NCBI GenBank assembly: GCA_973895155.1
Contig: OZ316897.1
Location: 17,980,001-18,044,000, forward strand
Direction: 5' to 3'
DNA from: Marsupella aquatica
Taxonomy: Eukaryota > Marchantiophyta
DNA: 64,000 nt
Position numbers and translations under genes: made by a program
Part shown: positions 47,827-59,270 of the stretch, one piece after another
How positions within the stretch are numbered: the stretch's first letter is position 1
Layout of the letters: every line of letters starts with the position of its first letter
Notes under the pieces: generated by a model
Told to the model about the DNA's origin: nothing
The model's input: the letters and a program-made list of their open reading frames with translations, nothing else
Database searches by the model: none

Positions 47827-48276
47827 ATGGTGAGGACCCGCAACGCTAAACATGTGCGACTTGCACGCAAGGCAGAGATGTTGCGCCTTGAGTATGTCAG
47901 ACTTGGGATCCTTCCAGCCCAGTCTGCATGGTACTTTGAGTACCCTGTTGTTTCCAGGAAAAACTACAGCCGGCCTCTACCTGCTTCAGTACCCTTCCCG
48001 ACATCCTTGGTATTTGTGTCTCTTGTACATGACCCGCCACAAATTAGGTGCCAAGGGTGTGTACACAGTTGCCAATATGACTGTCCTGCCTGTAGGGCTT
48101 CTGGCCCAGAATTGGATGACCGTTCTCTTGGATGCCGATTTTTGCACAGAGCACAATGTATCATCTGGAACCACTCGCCATCCTGCAGTGTGCCTGGTGA
48201 TGTCACTTGTCCTGCCCTCCCAGACCCCACCACCGGTGACTTTGGTGTCTACACATGTTTGGATCACATGCTCTAG
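47827..48276 (+). CDS. Cys-rich ORF of unknown function in the CACTA element
   Basis: 149 codons from an ATG at 47827. The N-terminus is basic and helical (ARKAEMLRLEYVRLGILP). The C-terminal half has a cysteine cluster (CQGCVHSCQYDCPAC) and a later C-x-C-type pair, suggesting a small metal-binding module. It is in the same orientation as the transposase genes and may be a first exon of the cargo unit. Not recognised; a second overlapping frame (47852-48319) exists, so the coding assignment is tentative. Confidence 0.35.
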   Translation: MVRTRNAKHVRLARKAEMLRLEYVRLGILPAQSAWYFEYPVVSRKNYSRPLPASVPFPTSLVFVSLVHDPPQIRCQGCVHSCQYDCPACRASGPELDDRSLGCRFLHRAQCIIWNHSPSCSVPGDVTCPALPDPTTGDFGVYTCLDHML

Positions 48277-48891
48277 AGGACCACTTGTCACACCGCATGC
48301 ACAGACCAGATACCATTGACCTATAGCTTAACACTCTGACTTCAACACAGAGGATATTTACTTAAAATTTTGATGTATGAGCAATTTTGGGTCCAGGGTT
48401 TAGGGTCAACAGTACATAACTTATATCCTATTATGCCTGCACTAAGCAAAATATCCTAATTTAAGAGGCTAGCAAACTCGCATAAAAGTCTCTATTGAAA
48501 GACTGCTTTCATGACTGCTTTAACCTGGTGAACATTGCAACGTTGAATGAATTAATGGGCCATGTGATAATATGCAAAATGATTTATGCCTCACTTATTT
48601 GTCTCAGCCACTATCATAACCTATTTAGGATGTATAAATTTCAACCCTTATGACACTGCTTCATACCAATCCTCTTCGAAGAATGCCTGTTTTACATGTC
48701 ACGACTATTGTATGTGATTCAAATGCATGAAATGTTGTTGCAGATCTCCTTTGGTGAATCATAGCCACAATTAAAATTGAGGTGTTGGTGGAGAAATTGT
48801 ATTAGGGGATCAGTTTTGTGTGTGGGCTCAACATACCAAAAGTATGTGTGCTCTGCATCCTTGTGTGGCCATTCCAATTCATTGCAGTAGC
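48277..48891. other. Spacer between cargo ORFs
   Basis: AT-rich, with no recognised gene. Contains one interstitial TTTAGGG-like word and a GACTGCTTTCATGACTGCTTT repeat shared with 42.48 kb. Confidence 0.45.
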
Positions 48892-49107
48892 AAATGCCTT
48901 TGTACCTTAAATGCTAAATATATTTTACTTTCTGTGCAGTCTGCTAAATTATAGAGTCTATCTAAATGCCTTTGTACCTTAAATGCTAAATATATTTTAC
49001 TTTCTATGTAGTCTGCTAAATTGTAGAGTCTATCTAAATGCCTTTGTACCTTAAATGCTAAATATATTTTACTTTCTATGCAGTCTGCTAAATTGTAGAG
49101 TCTATCT
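48892..49107. repeat. 72-bp tandem repeat x3 upstream of the PHD ORF
   Basis: Copies begin AAATGCCTTTGTACC at 48892, 48964 and 49036 and are nearly identical. Each contains a pyrimidine-rich tract ending in (TG/TA)TG(C/T)AG, close to a 3' splice-acceptor consensus. The array ends eleven bases before the PHD start codon at 49119. Confidence 0.9.
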
Positions 49108-49118
49108 CATGCGCAGGC

Positions 49119-49799
49119 ATGGCACGGCCTAAAATTCAAGCCAAAAAGCGTGTGATAGAGGTGAGAAACACAGGTGTACTTGGGGCAGATGCTACTAACT
49201 TCTCTGCAAGTCAGATTTTCCAGAAGGCAGCTCATTGTTGTGCCATTTGTGACGATGGTGGGGGCCTGGTCATTTGTGAGGGCCCTTGCATGAGGCATTT
49301 CCACCTCAACCCGGAGTCTAACCTTGCTGCAGAAAACAACTGTCCAGGGGTGGGCCTCCCGTCAACACACCAGGGAGACTGGATGTGCACTGATTGTTTG
49401 GAGAAGCAGGCTAAGTGTGCACAGTGTGGGAAGTTGGGGTCCTATGAGGGCTCTGTTGATGCTGCAGCAAATGTTAGGAAATGTCCAGACCGTTTTTGTG
49501 TGAGATTTTTCTGTTTTGAGTGTTTGCCTGCTCATGCCACAGCTTGCCCACTTCATAGGTGCAAGGCATGTGGTGAGCATGATGATGACTACTGGACTGA
49601 CATAGTCCACTGTGCTAGGTGTCCCACTATGTGGCACTATCATTGCCTGAAAGATCATCAAGCAGAGGGTTATGCTTGTGACAGAGAAATCTATGATCAC
49701 TCTGCACATGGTGTTGATCGATGGATATTTTATTGTCATCGCCATGCCATTGATCCTACCTCGCGCACTCCTGTGAGAGATCACATATCTTGGCTATGA
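49119..49799 (+). CDS. EDM2-like multi-PHD finger protein (CACTA cargo)
   Basis: 226 codons, ATG at 49119, uninterrupted. After a short Lys/Arg-rich N-terminus (RPKIQAKKRV) comes a first zinc finger (CCAICDDGGGLVICEGPCMRHFH ... CTDCL, residues ~40-90). A second, CAQCGKLG with further Cys/His pairs, follows, then a third (CKACGEHD ... CARCPTMWHYHCL). The order and spacing resemble the PHD region of plant EDM2 (ENHANCED DOWNY MILDEW 2), a chromatin factor that binds histone H3 and affects silencing of transposon-containing loci. The rest of EDM2 is absent. The reading frame is clean although the transposase genes next to it are damaged. Role in the element is inferred: chromatin reading or interference with silencing. 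Confidence 0.75.
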   Translation: MARPKIQAKKRVIEVRNTGVLGADATNFSASQIFQKAAHCCAICDDGGGLVICEGPCMRHFHLNPESNLAAENNCPGVGLPSTHQGDWMCTDCLEKQAKCAQCGKLGSYEGSVDAAANVRKCPDRFCVRFFCFECLPAHATACPLHRCKACGEHDDDYWTDIVHCARCPTMWHYHCLKDHQAEGYACDREIYDHSAHGVDRWIFYCHRHAIDPTSRTPVRDHISWL

Positions 49800-50391
49800 A
49801 GCTGAACATTGTACATGCACAGTGCACCTGATGTGGATGTACTATTTTTTGAGATTGCAGAGATTTCAATTTTGAAAAGGAGTTGGGTAGGCGAGTTTAT
49901 ATAGGCAGCACTTATCTTGTGCTCTGGCGTCAGTGGCTGGGTACATGCCTATACAAACTTATCCTTACAAGCCTTCTTGGAAGTATTTAGGCTGAGTGGT
50001 CATTTTCATAAACACTTTCATCAGACTGCTAAATTAAAACAGGACTTCTAAGTTGTAAGCGTATAAATTATCAGGCATGCAATTAATCAAATTGCCCTAT
50101 AAGTTTGTCATTGAATGTATCCTCCTTTACAACAAAATATGTATGTGCCATGACAAGTTGGTTGCACTTCATTTCACCACGGATATGGATTTTGTAGTAT
50201 ATATTCAAACAATGTCCTGCATCCGTGCAGGTGCCTAGTACGTATTGTTCACATATCCCTTGTACCTATCAAAATCGGACCTGAGCACCAGTGGGCCAGA
50301 TCAACTCAAAAAGCAGGAATTTTGTTGTCCTTGTATTGTCAGGTGAACCCATTCTTCCAAAATTCACTGTCATCACGTAGAGTGTGTGTAC
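49800..50391. other. Spacer between PHD and BRCT ORFs
   Basis: AT-rich, with no open frame of note. It could be the 3' end of the PHD transcript and the promoter of the BRCT gene, or an intron if the two ORFs are spliced together. The PHD stop codon argues against splicing unless an upstream donor is used. Confidence 0.4.
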
Positions 50392-51264
50392 ATGGAGCCT
50401 GGTAAACGTAGAAAGTGTGACCACTCAGCAGTGTTTACAGGGGTCAGAGCGATTTTGGTCCATGGCCAGCATGGGTTGACCAAAGTGCATTGGCCAACTG
50501 TACAGAAACGATTCTCTGAGCTCCATGGCACTGTAGTTCAGGACATCACTCCAGAGACTACACATGTTGTTGCAGGGACATGGCTATCAGTGATAAAGAA
50601 GTGGTCATGGTCCTACATGAATTCTGCAATTACTAAGCAAGGCCTAAAAGTAGTTGAGGCCTCTTGGATCACAGATTCCATAGCACATAAGATTGTACAG
50701 GATACTGAGCAATATGAGTTGTGGGAGGATGAAGAAGCTACTGCATCAGCTTGGGCTGAACAAGAAGTCTGGGAAGCAAAGGCACGGCTTGCTGATCTCC
50801 AATATGGACCTGTACTCAACAAAGGACAGAGCTCTACAAGGCTGAAGAGTATGTTGGCTGAGGAGACGAAGCAACCAACCCCCATTCTGAAAGGGCTGAG
50901 CATGGTATTTGTGGAGGCGGGAATTGGAGAGGTTAAGTGCAAAGTGTACAAGTCCACAGTGCTTGACCTAGGTGGGACAGTGGAGGAGAATATAACAGAG
51001 GACACCACTCATGTCATTACTAAGTCATATCCCAAAGCCTGCCGCAAGTTTGGGAAGGGAGACATTCGCTTTTATGTCATGTCCCATAATGTGTTTGTGG
51101 TTTCATATGCTTGGCTTGTGGAATCAGTAGCAGCTGGGAAGCGTCAAAACCCAATGGACTATGATCTTTTTGAGGCCTGGCCACGGAAGGGTCAGGATCC
51201 TTACAGAGAGGACTATGAGACAACAAGTGAGGAATGGGTCATTAGCGATTCTGAATCAGAGTGA
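50392..51264 (+). CDS. Tandem BRCT-domain protein (CACTA cargo)
   Basis: 290 codons from ATG 50392 (a GTG two codons upstream extends the frame). A short basic start (KRRK) may act as a nuclear signal. BRCT 1 (residues ~14-100) has a VFTGVRAIL strand, ITPETTHVVAG and the hallmark Trp in VEASWITDS. BRCT 2 (~165-260) has GLSMVFVEAG, a GGTVEENITEDTTHVI core and VVSYAWLVESVAAGK. An acidic tail ends DSESE. BRCT domains bind phosphopeptides or DNA ends in repair and checkpoint proteins. This one is intact and lies between the PHD ORF and tnp2. A function in repair at transposition breaks is inferred, not shown. Confidence 0.8.
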   Translation: MEPGKRRKCDHSAVFTGVRAILVHGQHGLTKVHWPTVQKRFSELHGTVVQDITPETTHVVAGTWLSVIKKWSWSYMNSAITKQGLKVVEASWITDSIAHKIVQDTEQYELWEDEEATASAWAEQEVWEAKARLADLQYGPVLNKGQSSTRLKSMLAEETKQPTPILKGLSMVFVEAGIGEVKCKVYKSTVLDLGGTVEENITEDTTHVITKSYPKACRKFGKGDIRFYVMSHNVFVVSYAWLVESVAAGKRQNPMDYDLFEAWPRKGQDPYREDYETTSEEWVISDSESE

Positions 51265-51697
51265 GGAGTAGTAGCATCAGTTTGGACACAAGTTTTTTTG
51301 TATAAATCAGATCATTGAAATAAATGTGATCTTTGAACTAATGTACCTTGTTATGGTTGGTGGCAGTTGGGCTTATTTTACTGTTGGCGGATTGTTGTTT
51401 CCTGCTGCCTGGGGGTGTCACTGTAAACGTACATGCAGAGGCGGTACATTTGAGGACAGCGGAGGAGGTGGTGACACCCTCCAACATTTAGGAATTTTGT
51501 GTCATTCACTTGACAATAGGTACACTACTTGCGAACCTGTTTTTTTCTTTTGGGGTGGTTTAGGGTTTGTGAGAATTTAGTACACGTTATGTTAACTCTT
51601 TTGGCAGATACAGTCAGGGATATATGGAACACAAATACCACCATTAGGCATCCTTGTTCACTGCTGTCCATGACTGCAGAGCTCCCAGCCTGTTACA
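51265..51697. other. Spacer between BRCT ORF and tnp2
   Basis: No recognised gene. Contains a GTTTAGGGTTTGTGAG word near 51555 and probably the 3' end of the BRCT transcript and the tnp2 promoter or first intron. Confidence 0.4.
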
Positions 51698-54600
51698 ATG
51701 CACCCTGGTCACCACCCTCCCCAGACCCAACCCAGGGCACAGGCACTGCCTTTGCATCATCCCACAAGGATATCACGCCATGATAATAAGCTTTGGCAGC
51801 GTGAAAGGTTACGAACCAGACTTTCAGGAGCCAGTAGGATGAGATGTCCTTGTGCAATCTGCCAAGGATCCCGTACCAGGGGTCTGAATGAGGTTTGGCG
51901 GCATATCGCGGTTCATGGAAGAGATCCACGACATCGAGTTTGGAATGATCCTGCAGAGGAAGATTCTTCCGACGAGGAGTGGAGGTTAGAATTTGATGCT
52001 GCCAATGCTGCAAGACGGGCAAGTGAGGTTCTGCCTGGTGCATTTGAAAATGTTGTAGCTGGTCTCTGTGGGTTGTCAGCTCTCCAACGGGATGGTGCTC
52101 AGGCAGCACCACGTGACGAAGGAATTCATGTGGAAGAGATGGTGAGAGACATCTTCCAAGACTTGGATGCATTTCATGATGGGCTGGACAATGAAGAGGA
52201 TACGGCTGCAGATGCAAGTGTGCCCCCTGTCGAAGAGCCTCTTGATGAGTTTGAGATAGGGCAGGAAACCCCTGGGCATGATGGGATGTTTGGCTCTCCC
52301 CTGCAAATACAGGAAGGCAAGAAGTCTTTGTACCCCGGTAGCAAATGTTCTAAACTGGGATTTGTCATCATGTTCCTGAACATTTGCGGCAACCACAATG
52401 TCCCCAACGTTTTGGTTTCTGAGTTGTTGGCATTCTTGCGAACAACTGTGCTACCAGATGGTAATATTTTGCCCAAGAACATGTACGAGGCAAAAAGATG
52501 CATATCTAATCTTGGATTGAACTATGATTCGATCCATGCCTGTCCTGATGGGCATGTTCTTTTCAGAAAGGAGTATAAAGAATCGTTGACATGCCCTAAG
52601 TGTGGGAAGCACAGGTATCGGAACTCAGGAAAGTCTATGGTTCCCGCCAAGGTACTTCGTCATTTTCCACTCATTCCCAGACTTCAGCGGATGTTCAGAA
52701 GCCGTGCCATCTCGGAGATGATGACTTGGGCAACTGACAAGAAAAGTGATGATGGGCTACAACGACATGCTGTAGATTCAAGGCAATGGAAACTCATAGA
52801 TGAGATGTATCCCGAATTTGCTGCTGAGCCGAGGAATGTCAGACTTGGGCTGTCATTGGATGGGGTAAACCCATTTGGAGACAAGAACAACAAATTTTCG
52901 TGCTGGCCTGTAACTATTTTGAATTATAACCTTCCTCCTTGGATGACTACAAAGCGATTTTTTGTTCTGATGGTCCTACTGATACCAGGGCCAGACAGTG
53001 CTGTATCTGCCAACATAGATGTGTTTCTGGCTCCCCTAGTGGAGGAATTGAGAAAGCTTTGGGAGGAAGGAGTTCTCACATATGATGTCCTACAGAGGCT
53101 TGGGAGGTTAAACCCATTCATCCTTAGAGCCATTGTCATTCTGACTATAGCTGACTACCCAGCCCATGGGATGATATCAGGCCAAACAACAAAAGGATAT
53201 TGTGCTTGTACTATCTGTGGGCGCAATGTCACCAGTGAGTACTCCAGAGCCCTGCAGAAAGTGATATACATGGGCCATCGTCGTTTTCTGAAGGCAGATC
53301 ACCCTTACAGAGAAAGACAGGCACTGATTGCACACTTTGGCAATGAGATTGAGCAACGTGGACCCCCGGCACGAGTGACCAAAGAGGAGATCAGGCAGTG
53401 GGGAGCACTGAGGGATGACTATATCAAACGAGGGGGCAGGGAAGATGGAGTGAGTGATCCAATAAAGCGATATGGTGTAAAAAGACTGAGCATATTGGAC
53501 TTGGAGCTCAAGTACTGGAGGGTAAGCCTCTTGGAGTTGATGCTAATTGGGATACATGTTTTGGTTCAGAGCATGTGCATTCATTTCGAAGAGAGAGACT
53601 AAACTTGAGGCATTTCCTGACGCTTTTGCATTGCAACGATGCAGGAGTTTGAGCCAAGCAAACATAACATTGATGTTATGCACATTGAAAAGAATATTTG
53701 TGAGAGTCTACTCAGATTCTTGTGTGGAGAGAAAGACACTGGTTCAGTGAGATTGGATCTTGAACAGAGGGGAATGAAACCCCATCTTTGGTTGAGGCCA
53801 CATGCCCACAGAGCTGATGTGCTCTTGAAGTACCAAGCGCCCTATGTTCTGACAGACACAGAGTGGGAACTATTTGTGCAGAGGTTGAGTTCTTTGAAGG
53901 TTCCTTCAAACTATGGCAGTGCTTTCAAGAAGCATATCATGACTAGAAAGCTTGGTAGTATGAAAAGCCATGACTACCATATGTTGATGCAATAGGTGTT
54001 GCCTTTATGCCTGAGGGGCCTGTTGTAGAAGCCTGTTCGTACTGTGATCATGCGACTCAGTGATGTGTTTCGTCGTATTTGTGTGAAGGTTTGGGATGAA
54101 ACACACTTCCCACAACTGACAGAAGATGTCGCTCAGGTGCTGTGTGACCTGGAGATTTATTTTCCTCCCACATTTTTTGATGTCATGACCCACCTACTTG
54201 TCCATGTTGTGGAAGAGCTACACCAATTTGGGCCTGTGAGTGCTTGGTTGTACCCTTTGGAACGGTACATGAAGCTACTCAAAGGTCACGTGAGAACATA
54301 TTACAAACCTGAAGCAAGCATGGCTAAAGGTTACATCAAGGATGAGACTCTGGGATTTCTGACCGAATACATAGCACAATATGAGCATGTGAAGACCAGG
54401 GTGTGGAATTCTGATGAGGAGGAAGGGGTGATAGGTGAAGTACTGGAAGGGGCTGCAACCACAAAGAACCTGACCATATCTATGAGAGACTTGGCACATG
54501 ACTTTGTATTGCACAACACTGTGGTGATGGAACCCTGGATACAGTGAGTGCATACATGTGCTATAATCCAGTTCATGAGCTTAAATGTTGTGTTCGTGTG

Positions 54601-55426
54601 GTTTTCTCCTTCAGCCTGTTCATGTTTACCCAAGCTAATGCTGTGTGGTTGTTCGTTCAGGGAGTATGAGTCATTGAAGGCGGCCCATCCCACTGCAGGA
54701 ACAACTTTTCCAGGTTTCATGGAGTGGATCAGAGTGGCAATTAGAGAGCATCACGAGACCCACCCAGACATGGATGCAGATGTTTACCTACTGTCTAATG
54801 CCCCTAGCCTGAAAGTGAAGACTTACAAACGGATGAGAGCATATGGGAATCACTTCCGAGTGAAGGATGGTGACAGTGCCTACAGGGTGATGAATGACTG
54901 CGGGCTCATCACTGTATTTGAGCAACAGAGCCACAATCATGACAGGGCCTGGATGGAGATGGGATATGTGGGAGAATTAGTTGACATATGGGCTCTGGAC
55001 TATGGGGCGGTGTCCAGTCCTGTGATTCTTATGAAAGGTTCATGGGTGCGGCAGGATTGGCTTGGTAACAGGGCTACCATGAAGAGAGACAACGACGGTT
55101 TCTTGCTGGCCAATTTCAGAGGGAAATTGCCCGAATGGTCTGAGCCATTTGTGTTTCCTAGTCAGGTGGAGCAAGCTTTCTTCTTGGATGTGGAAGACTC
55201 CCCAGGTTGGCGTGTAGTGTGTCATAAACAGGCCAGGCAACGTCGGATGGAAGGATCAAACCTTGAGTTTCATTTACACTCTCATAGTGCCTTTGATCGT
55301 TGGCGTTCAGACCAAGTGCCTGTAGTTCATGATAGCGGGGACTTCATTCCTGTGACAAGGGTAGATGCATTTGCTGAAGGAGGCGAATTCAGAGATGCAA
55401 ATGCCAACAGTGTGCCTGTGCCATGA
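51698..55426 (+). pseudogene. CACTA tnp2 (TNPD) transposase, two in-frame TAGs
   Basis: Exons 51698-53521, 53645-54543 and 54661-55426 join in phase (about 1,160 codons). The start is uncertain: ATG 51698 or 51839. Order: end of the transposase-associated zinc motif (CPCAICQG ... VWRHIAVHG), acidic linker, tnp2 catalytic domain with LSLDGVNPFG and ADYPAHGMISG (candidate catalytic Asp residues) and HIEKN after the first intron, then a DUF4218-like region (MRLSDVFRRI ... LEIYFPPTFFD) and a C-terminal DUF4216-like region (VGELVDIWALDYG). Two TAG codons, 53993-53995 and 54026-54028, interrupt otherwise conserved sequence at the tnp2/DUF4218 junction. The first replaces a Gln in a conserved MQQ context. 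Unless suppressed, the product is truncated after the catalytic core. Confidence 0.88.
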
Positions 55427-55582
55427 GTAATGTGAATTGTTTGCATGGACATTAGTGAGGGGAAGGATGTGTAATAAAGTAATTCTGAAGCAACACAGAT
55501 GTATGGATGGATGCCTGGTGATTGTGGTTGCATTGTGTTATACGGGGTGACCATAGATGACATGTTTTTGTGGTCCAGTAGG

Positions 55583-58500
55583 ATGGAACAGAGTGACACA
55601 GAGATGTGTGAGTATGAAAGGAAAGCTATGGAACAACGAGCATACGTGAAAGCCAAAATCGCAGAACTGGATCTGGAAAAGGATGTGGCTGAATTGTAAG
55701 GGAACGATTCTCAACTACACCCCTCCGCTGAGTTTGTGTGACATGAATAGTTCAATGTGGCACTGAAATTGTGACTGTATTCTCATATTGGAATGTCGCA
55801 GAGCCACAACATTTTCAAAGAAACAAAAGGAGTACACAAGAAGGGTGACCAACACTATCTCTGGGCCTGTGCGTCGGAGTGACAGGTTGAGCAAGAAGGT
55901 CGTACCTACAATGGCAGAATGTGGAGATGACATTGATGCTGCACAGGTGGGTGCAGACACTAGACAAGAAGATGCAGATGATGAGTATTTTCCAAAGGAA
56001 ATGGATGAGGATGGGGGTTATGAAGATGAATACATTGCAGAGCAGCCCCAAAAGAAACATGTAAGTAGTTTTCCCAACAAGGTTTTGAGTTAAAAACTCT
56101 TGTTTAGAGGTTTCATATGTTCAGTACTACACATATGTACCTTGCTTAGTTCCTGACATTGTAGTTGGTGATGTGATGCAGCGTCCTGCCAGTTCTATTT
56201 TGCCTTCGAAGCCTGTGCATGCACCATACCAGCAGGGGGGCTGACCTCTGATCAAGGTTGGCGAGGTGGTAGTAGTGGTAGATCCCAGGCTGGTGCCCAA
56301 TACTATGGCAGGGGGCAAGCTCTAGGTTATGCCCGTGGTAGAGGCAGAGCAGGTCCAAACCCACAATCTCGTGGGTATGGACGTCCACCTCAACCATGGG
56401 GATGTGAGTATATATCTATATGCCAGTTCTTTGTGAAGGCATGGCACTCCTGAATTTCAGACTGCATATCAATTTTTGACATTGTTTGGGATGTATTGGG
56501 TTCAGACAACATGAAATTCTGTCCACCTGCCATTGCATGCAGATTCTGCCCAACCTGATTGGGCAAATGCTAGTAATGATCAGTTCCAATGTCCACAAGG
56601 ACAGACATGGGTTGAACCAGGTTGGGAGGATGGTGGTGGGTCGTGGAATGAACAAGGTTGGGAAGGTGGTGAAGGTAATTGGCAGGGATATCAAAATTCA
56701 GTACCTACAAACGCTGGAAGAGGAGCAGGTAATGTCTGATCTTGTCAGCAATGGAAGAACTCATTATATGTGGAGTCCATTCACGTGGGGGGGACTCTGC
56801 ACATGTATAATGATAGAAAATGTATGTGTGCAGGTTGGACAGTCGAACCATCGACTCAAGTATTCACTAATGCCCCTATGCAGATGCAGCACGGAAGGGG
56901 GACAGGTATGTCGGTGAATGTTCAGTTGTTTTCCTACAGTTTGTACTTAGTTTTCAGTACATATGTTTGCACACACATACCTAGAAAGTGACATCATCCG
57001 GCCCCTGTACTAGGCTGGACAGGTGGTCCAGGGTCGCAACAATTTCAGAGTGCAGTCCCTGCACAGGCATCTACAGGCAGAGCTATAGGTATGTATGTTT
57101 GAAGAATTTTTCTTGAAGTGAAGCATTGAATGTTGCCGTCATCCATTCTGCTATATGTAGTTCTCAAGCATGAATGGCATTGTATTTTCCCAGGTGGCTT
57201 CAGAACCCCAGGTAGGGTGAATGAAGGGGTGGCCAATACAACGCCCAGTACTACCGAGAGCAGTGCACGAGGGGAGGTGACAAAGAAAGGGAACGTAAAG
57301 TTGAATGAGAGATAATGGGTGGATGCTGAGTGTCCTCGCAAGAACCAATGGCATGCTGATTTGAAAGCTGAAGTATTGCGTTGGTTAGATGTGAGTGTTA
57401 TTAATTTTAAAAAACAGCATCCAAAAGATTGGAAGACTGTATGTGAAAATGTTGCTGCCAAATGGAATTATGTGGGCAGTGATGATGGCGTGGACATAGG
57501 TTGCCTAGAGAGTACAGCAGGTAAAATTATCAAGCAAGAGAGGTGGAGAATGCATAAGGCTTGGAAGGAAGGTGGGGAGAAGCCAGATATGCCTCCACCA
57601 GCCAGTTGTGATGATAAAGTGTGGGCAAGGTTAGTAGCTTCAAAAAAGAAGAGTTCACAGATGACTGAGGCCAGGTTGAGTGTTCAGAACCCTAATCTGA
57701 CAGGAAGGACCGGCACTGCACCGACAGCTAAACGTTTGGTAAGAATGAATGGCCTAGCTATGTAATTTATGCTACACTATGTACTATTTTTTAGTGTAAA
57801 CCCATACATGTAAACTTTGTTTTTTAGTGTACGTTCCTTGAATATTGATCGATAACTTGTGTTTGCCATGCATGTGCAGAAAGCCCAATTGGGGCAAAGC
57901 CCTTCAAAAGAAGAGTTGAGGGCTGAAATTGTGAACACCCGGGCTCAAGAGGGTGCATCTGAATCCTCCAAGCATGTAAGTTATATGAGTTCTGATTGGT
58001 AATTGAATGACCTGCGTTGAATTTCAGGTGTACACTGTATATAACATTGATTGTGCATATATTGCCCAACATTTCATATGGAGTGATTGAACCTATACCC
58101 CTGTGTCATGTAGGGAGGTGGATCTTCACTTACAGAGATAAGTGGTCGTTTGAAGGCTGTCGAAACATGTCTTCCAAAGATCAATGAACGTTTGAATTCA
58201 TTGACTGACTTGTTCCATGTGAACTTCAAGACATTAATGGAAGCTGTTGTGTCGGTGAGAGATAAAATTGATTCCAATTCTGCAGGAGTTCCACCATCAC
58301 CACTTGAGGTGGCAAAGTCGATGCACTCTTCTGGCATGCCAACGACATGTAGGCTTGAAGGTAAGGCCTTTACAACTGTGTGGGATATGATTATTAAATG
58401 TATAGTTTGAATTGACATTGTTTGTTGAATGTGTTATTTTCAATAACATATATTGTGGTTGTTGTGTCCATAGAGAATAAGACAGGTGCTACAGAGAAGA

Positions 58501-59270
58501 AGTATGAGAACCTGGCAAATACTCGCTATAATTTAGAGGCAACAAAGTTGCAGTCTGTACAAGCAACTTGTTTGACAGAGGGCAGTCAACCATGTTTGGA
58601 TGAGGATGACATTGGCAAGGGAGTGGATGATATCAATGTTGGGGCAAATGAGGATATCAGCAAGCATGACAATGATACCATTGAGCCAGATTCATGCTAT
58701 GTAGATCTTGACTCCATTGCAGAGATAAATGATTTGCAGAATGTATCATTCTCAATGACAGGTGTGCCTCTTGTTGAGATAAATCCAACCAAAGAGTTAG
58801 TTGGTATGACACTCCCAGGTGATGAACCTGCTACTGTGACAGTCCTAACAGAGGAACCTACTGAGCCTAGCTTCACTACTGTGAAGAGAGGAAGCATGCG
58901 CACACGAAGCAAGTCTGCTGGTGGGAGCAGAGCCACGTCAAAGGTTTCATACAAACCTCCAAGAACAGTGCTGGCAAAAAGATCTAAGGTGGAAGTGGGG
59001 AAAGCACCTAATGCTGAGGGACAAAGTGGCTTGTTAGCTGTTGATGAGAGTGGAACACGAGTAGGATTTGCCAGAGTGCAGGTTGGTTCCACAACGTTCC
59101 ATGGCAAGAGGATTCCCCCAGGTTATTCAGTAGTGTTAGTCACATTACTAGTGAAACCTAAAGCTGTCCTTCCCATTCCAAACACAAATGATGATCCTCC
59201 TCAAAAGACACTTGGAGATGCTGCAGGTTCTTTGGTATTATGGCCAAGCAAGTTCATAGAGGATCCATAA
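55583..59270 (+). pseudogene. TNPA/Transposase_24-like protein with GW-rich region
   Basis: Ten exons with consistent phases: 55583-55695, 55802-56060, 56182-56403, 56543-56728, 56834-56905, 57014-57088, 57194-57738, 57880-57975, 58114-58360, 58474-59270 (about 870 codons). Order: acidic/basic N-terminus, RGG-like Gly/Arg segment, a Gly-Trp-rich stretch (GWEDGGGSWNEQGWEGG and GWT repeats), a Transposase_24-like core (W-rich helices, then GQSPSKEEL), a coiled segment, and a C-terminal domain typical of Ptta/En/Spm proteins (VGFARV ... LVLWPSKFI). TNPA-type proteins bind subterminal repeats and assist tnp2. Two lesions: the run of six Gs near 56236-56241 is one base out of frame, and TAA at 57313-57315 lies in an open exon. 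Exons 5 and 6 encode repeated ~25-residue units. Confidence 0.8.

Noticed and set aside
41885-51565. TTTAGGG words as interstitial telomere
   Set aside because: Single, dispersed copies only; no tandem run.
53993-54028. A mini-intron removing both TAG codons in tnp2
   Set aside because: A GT...TAG interval exists but is only about 33 bp, and the sequence inside it matches the conserved tnp2 family, so it is coding.
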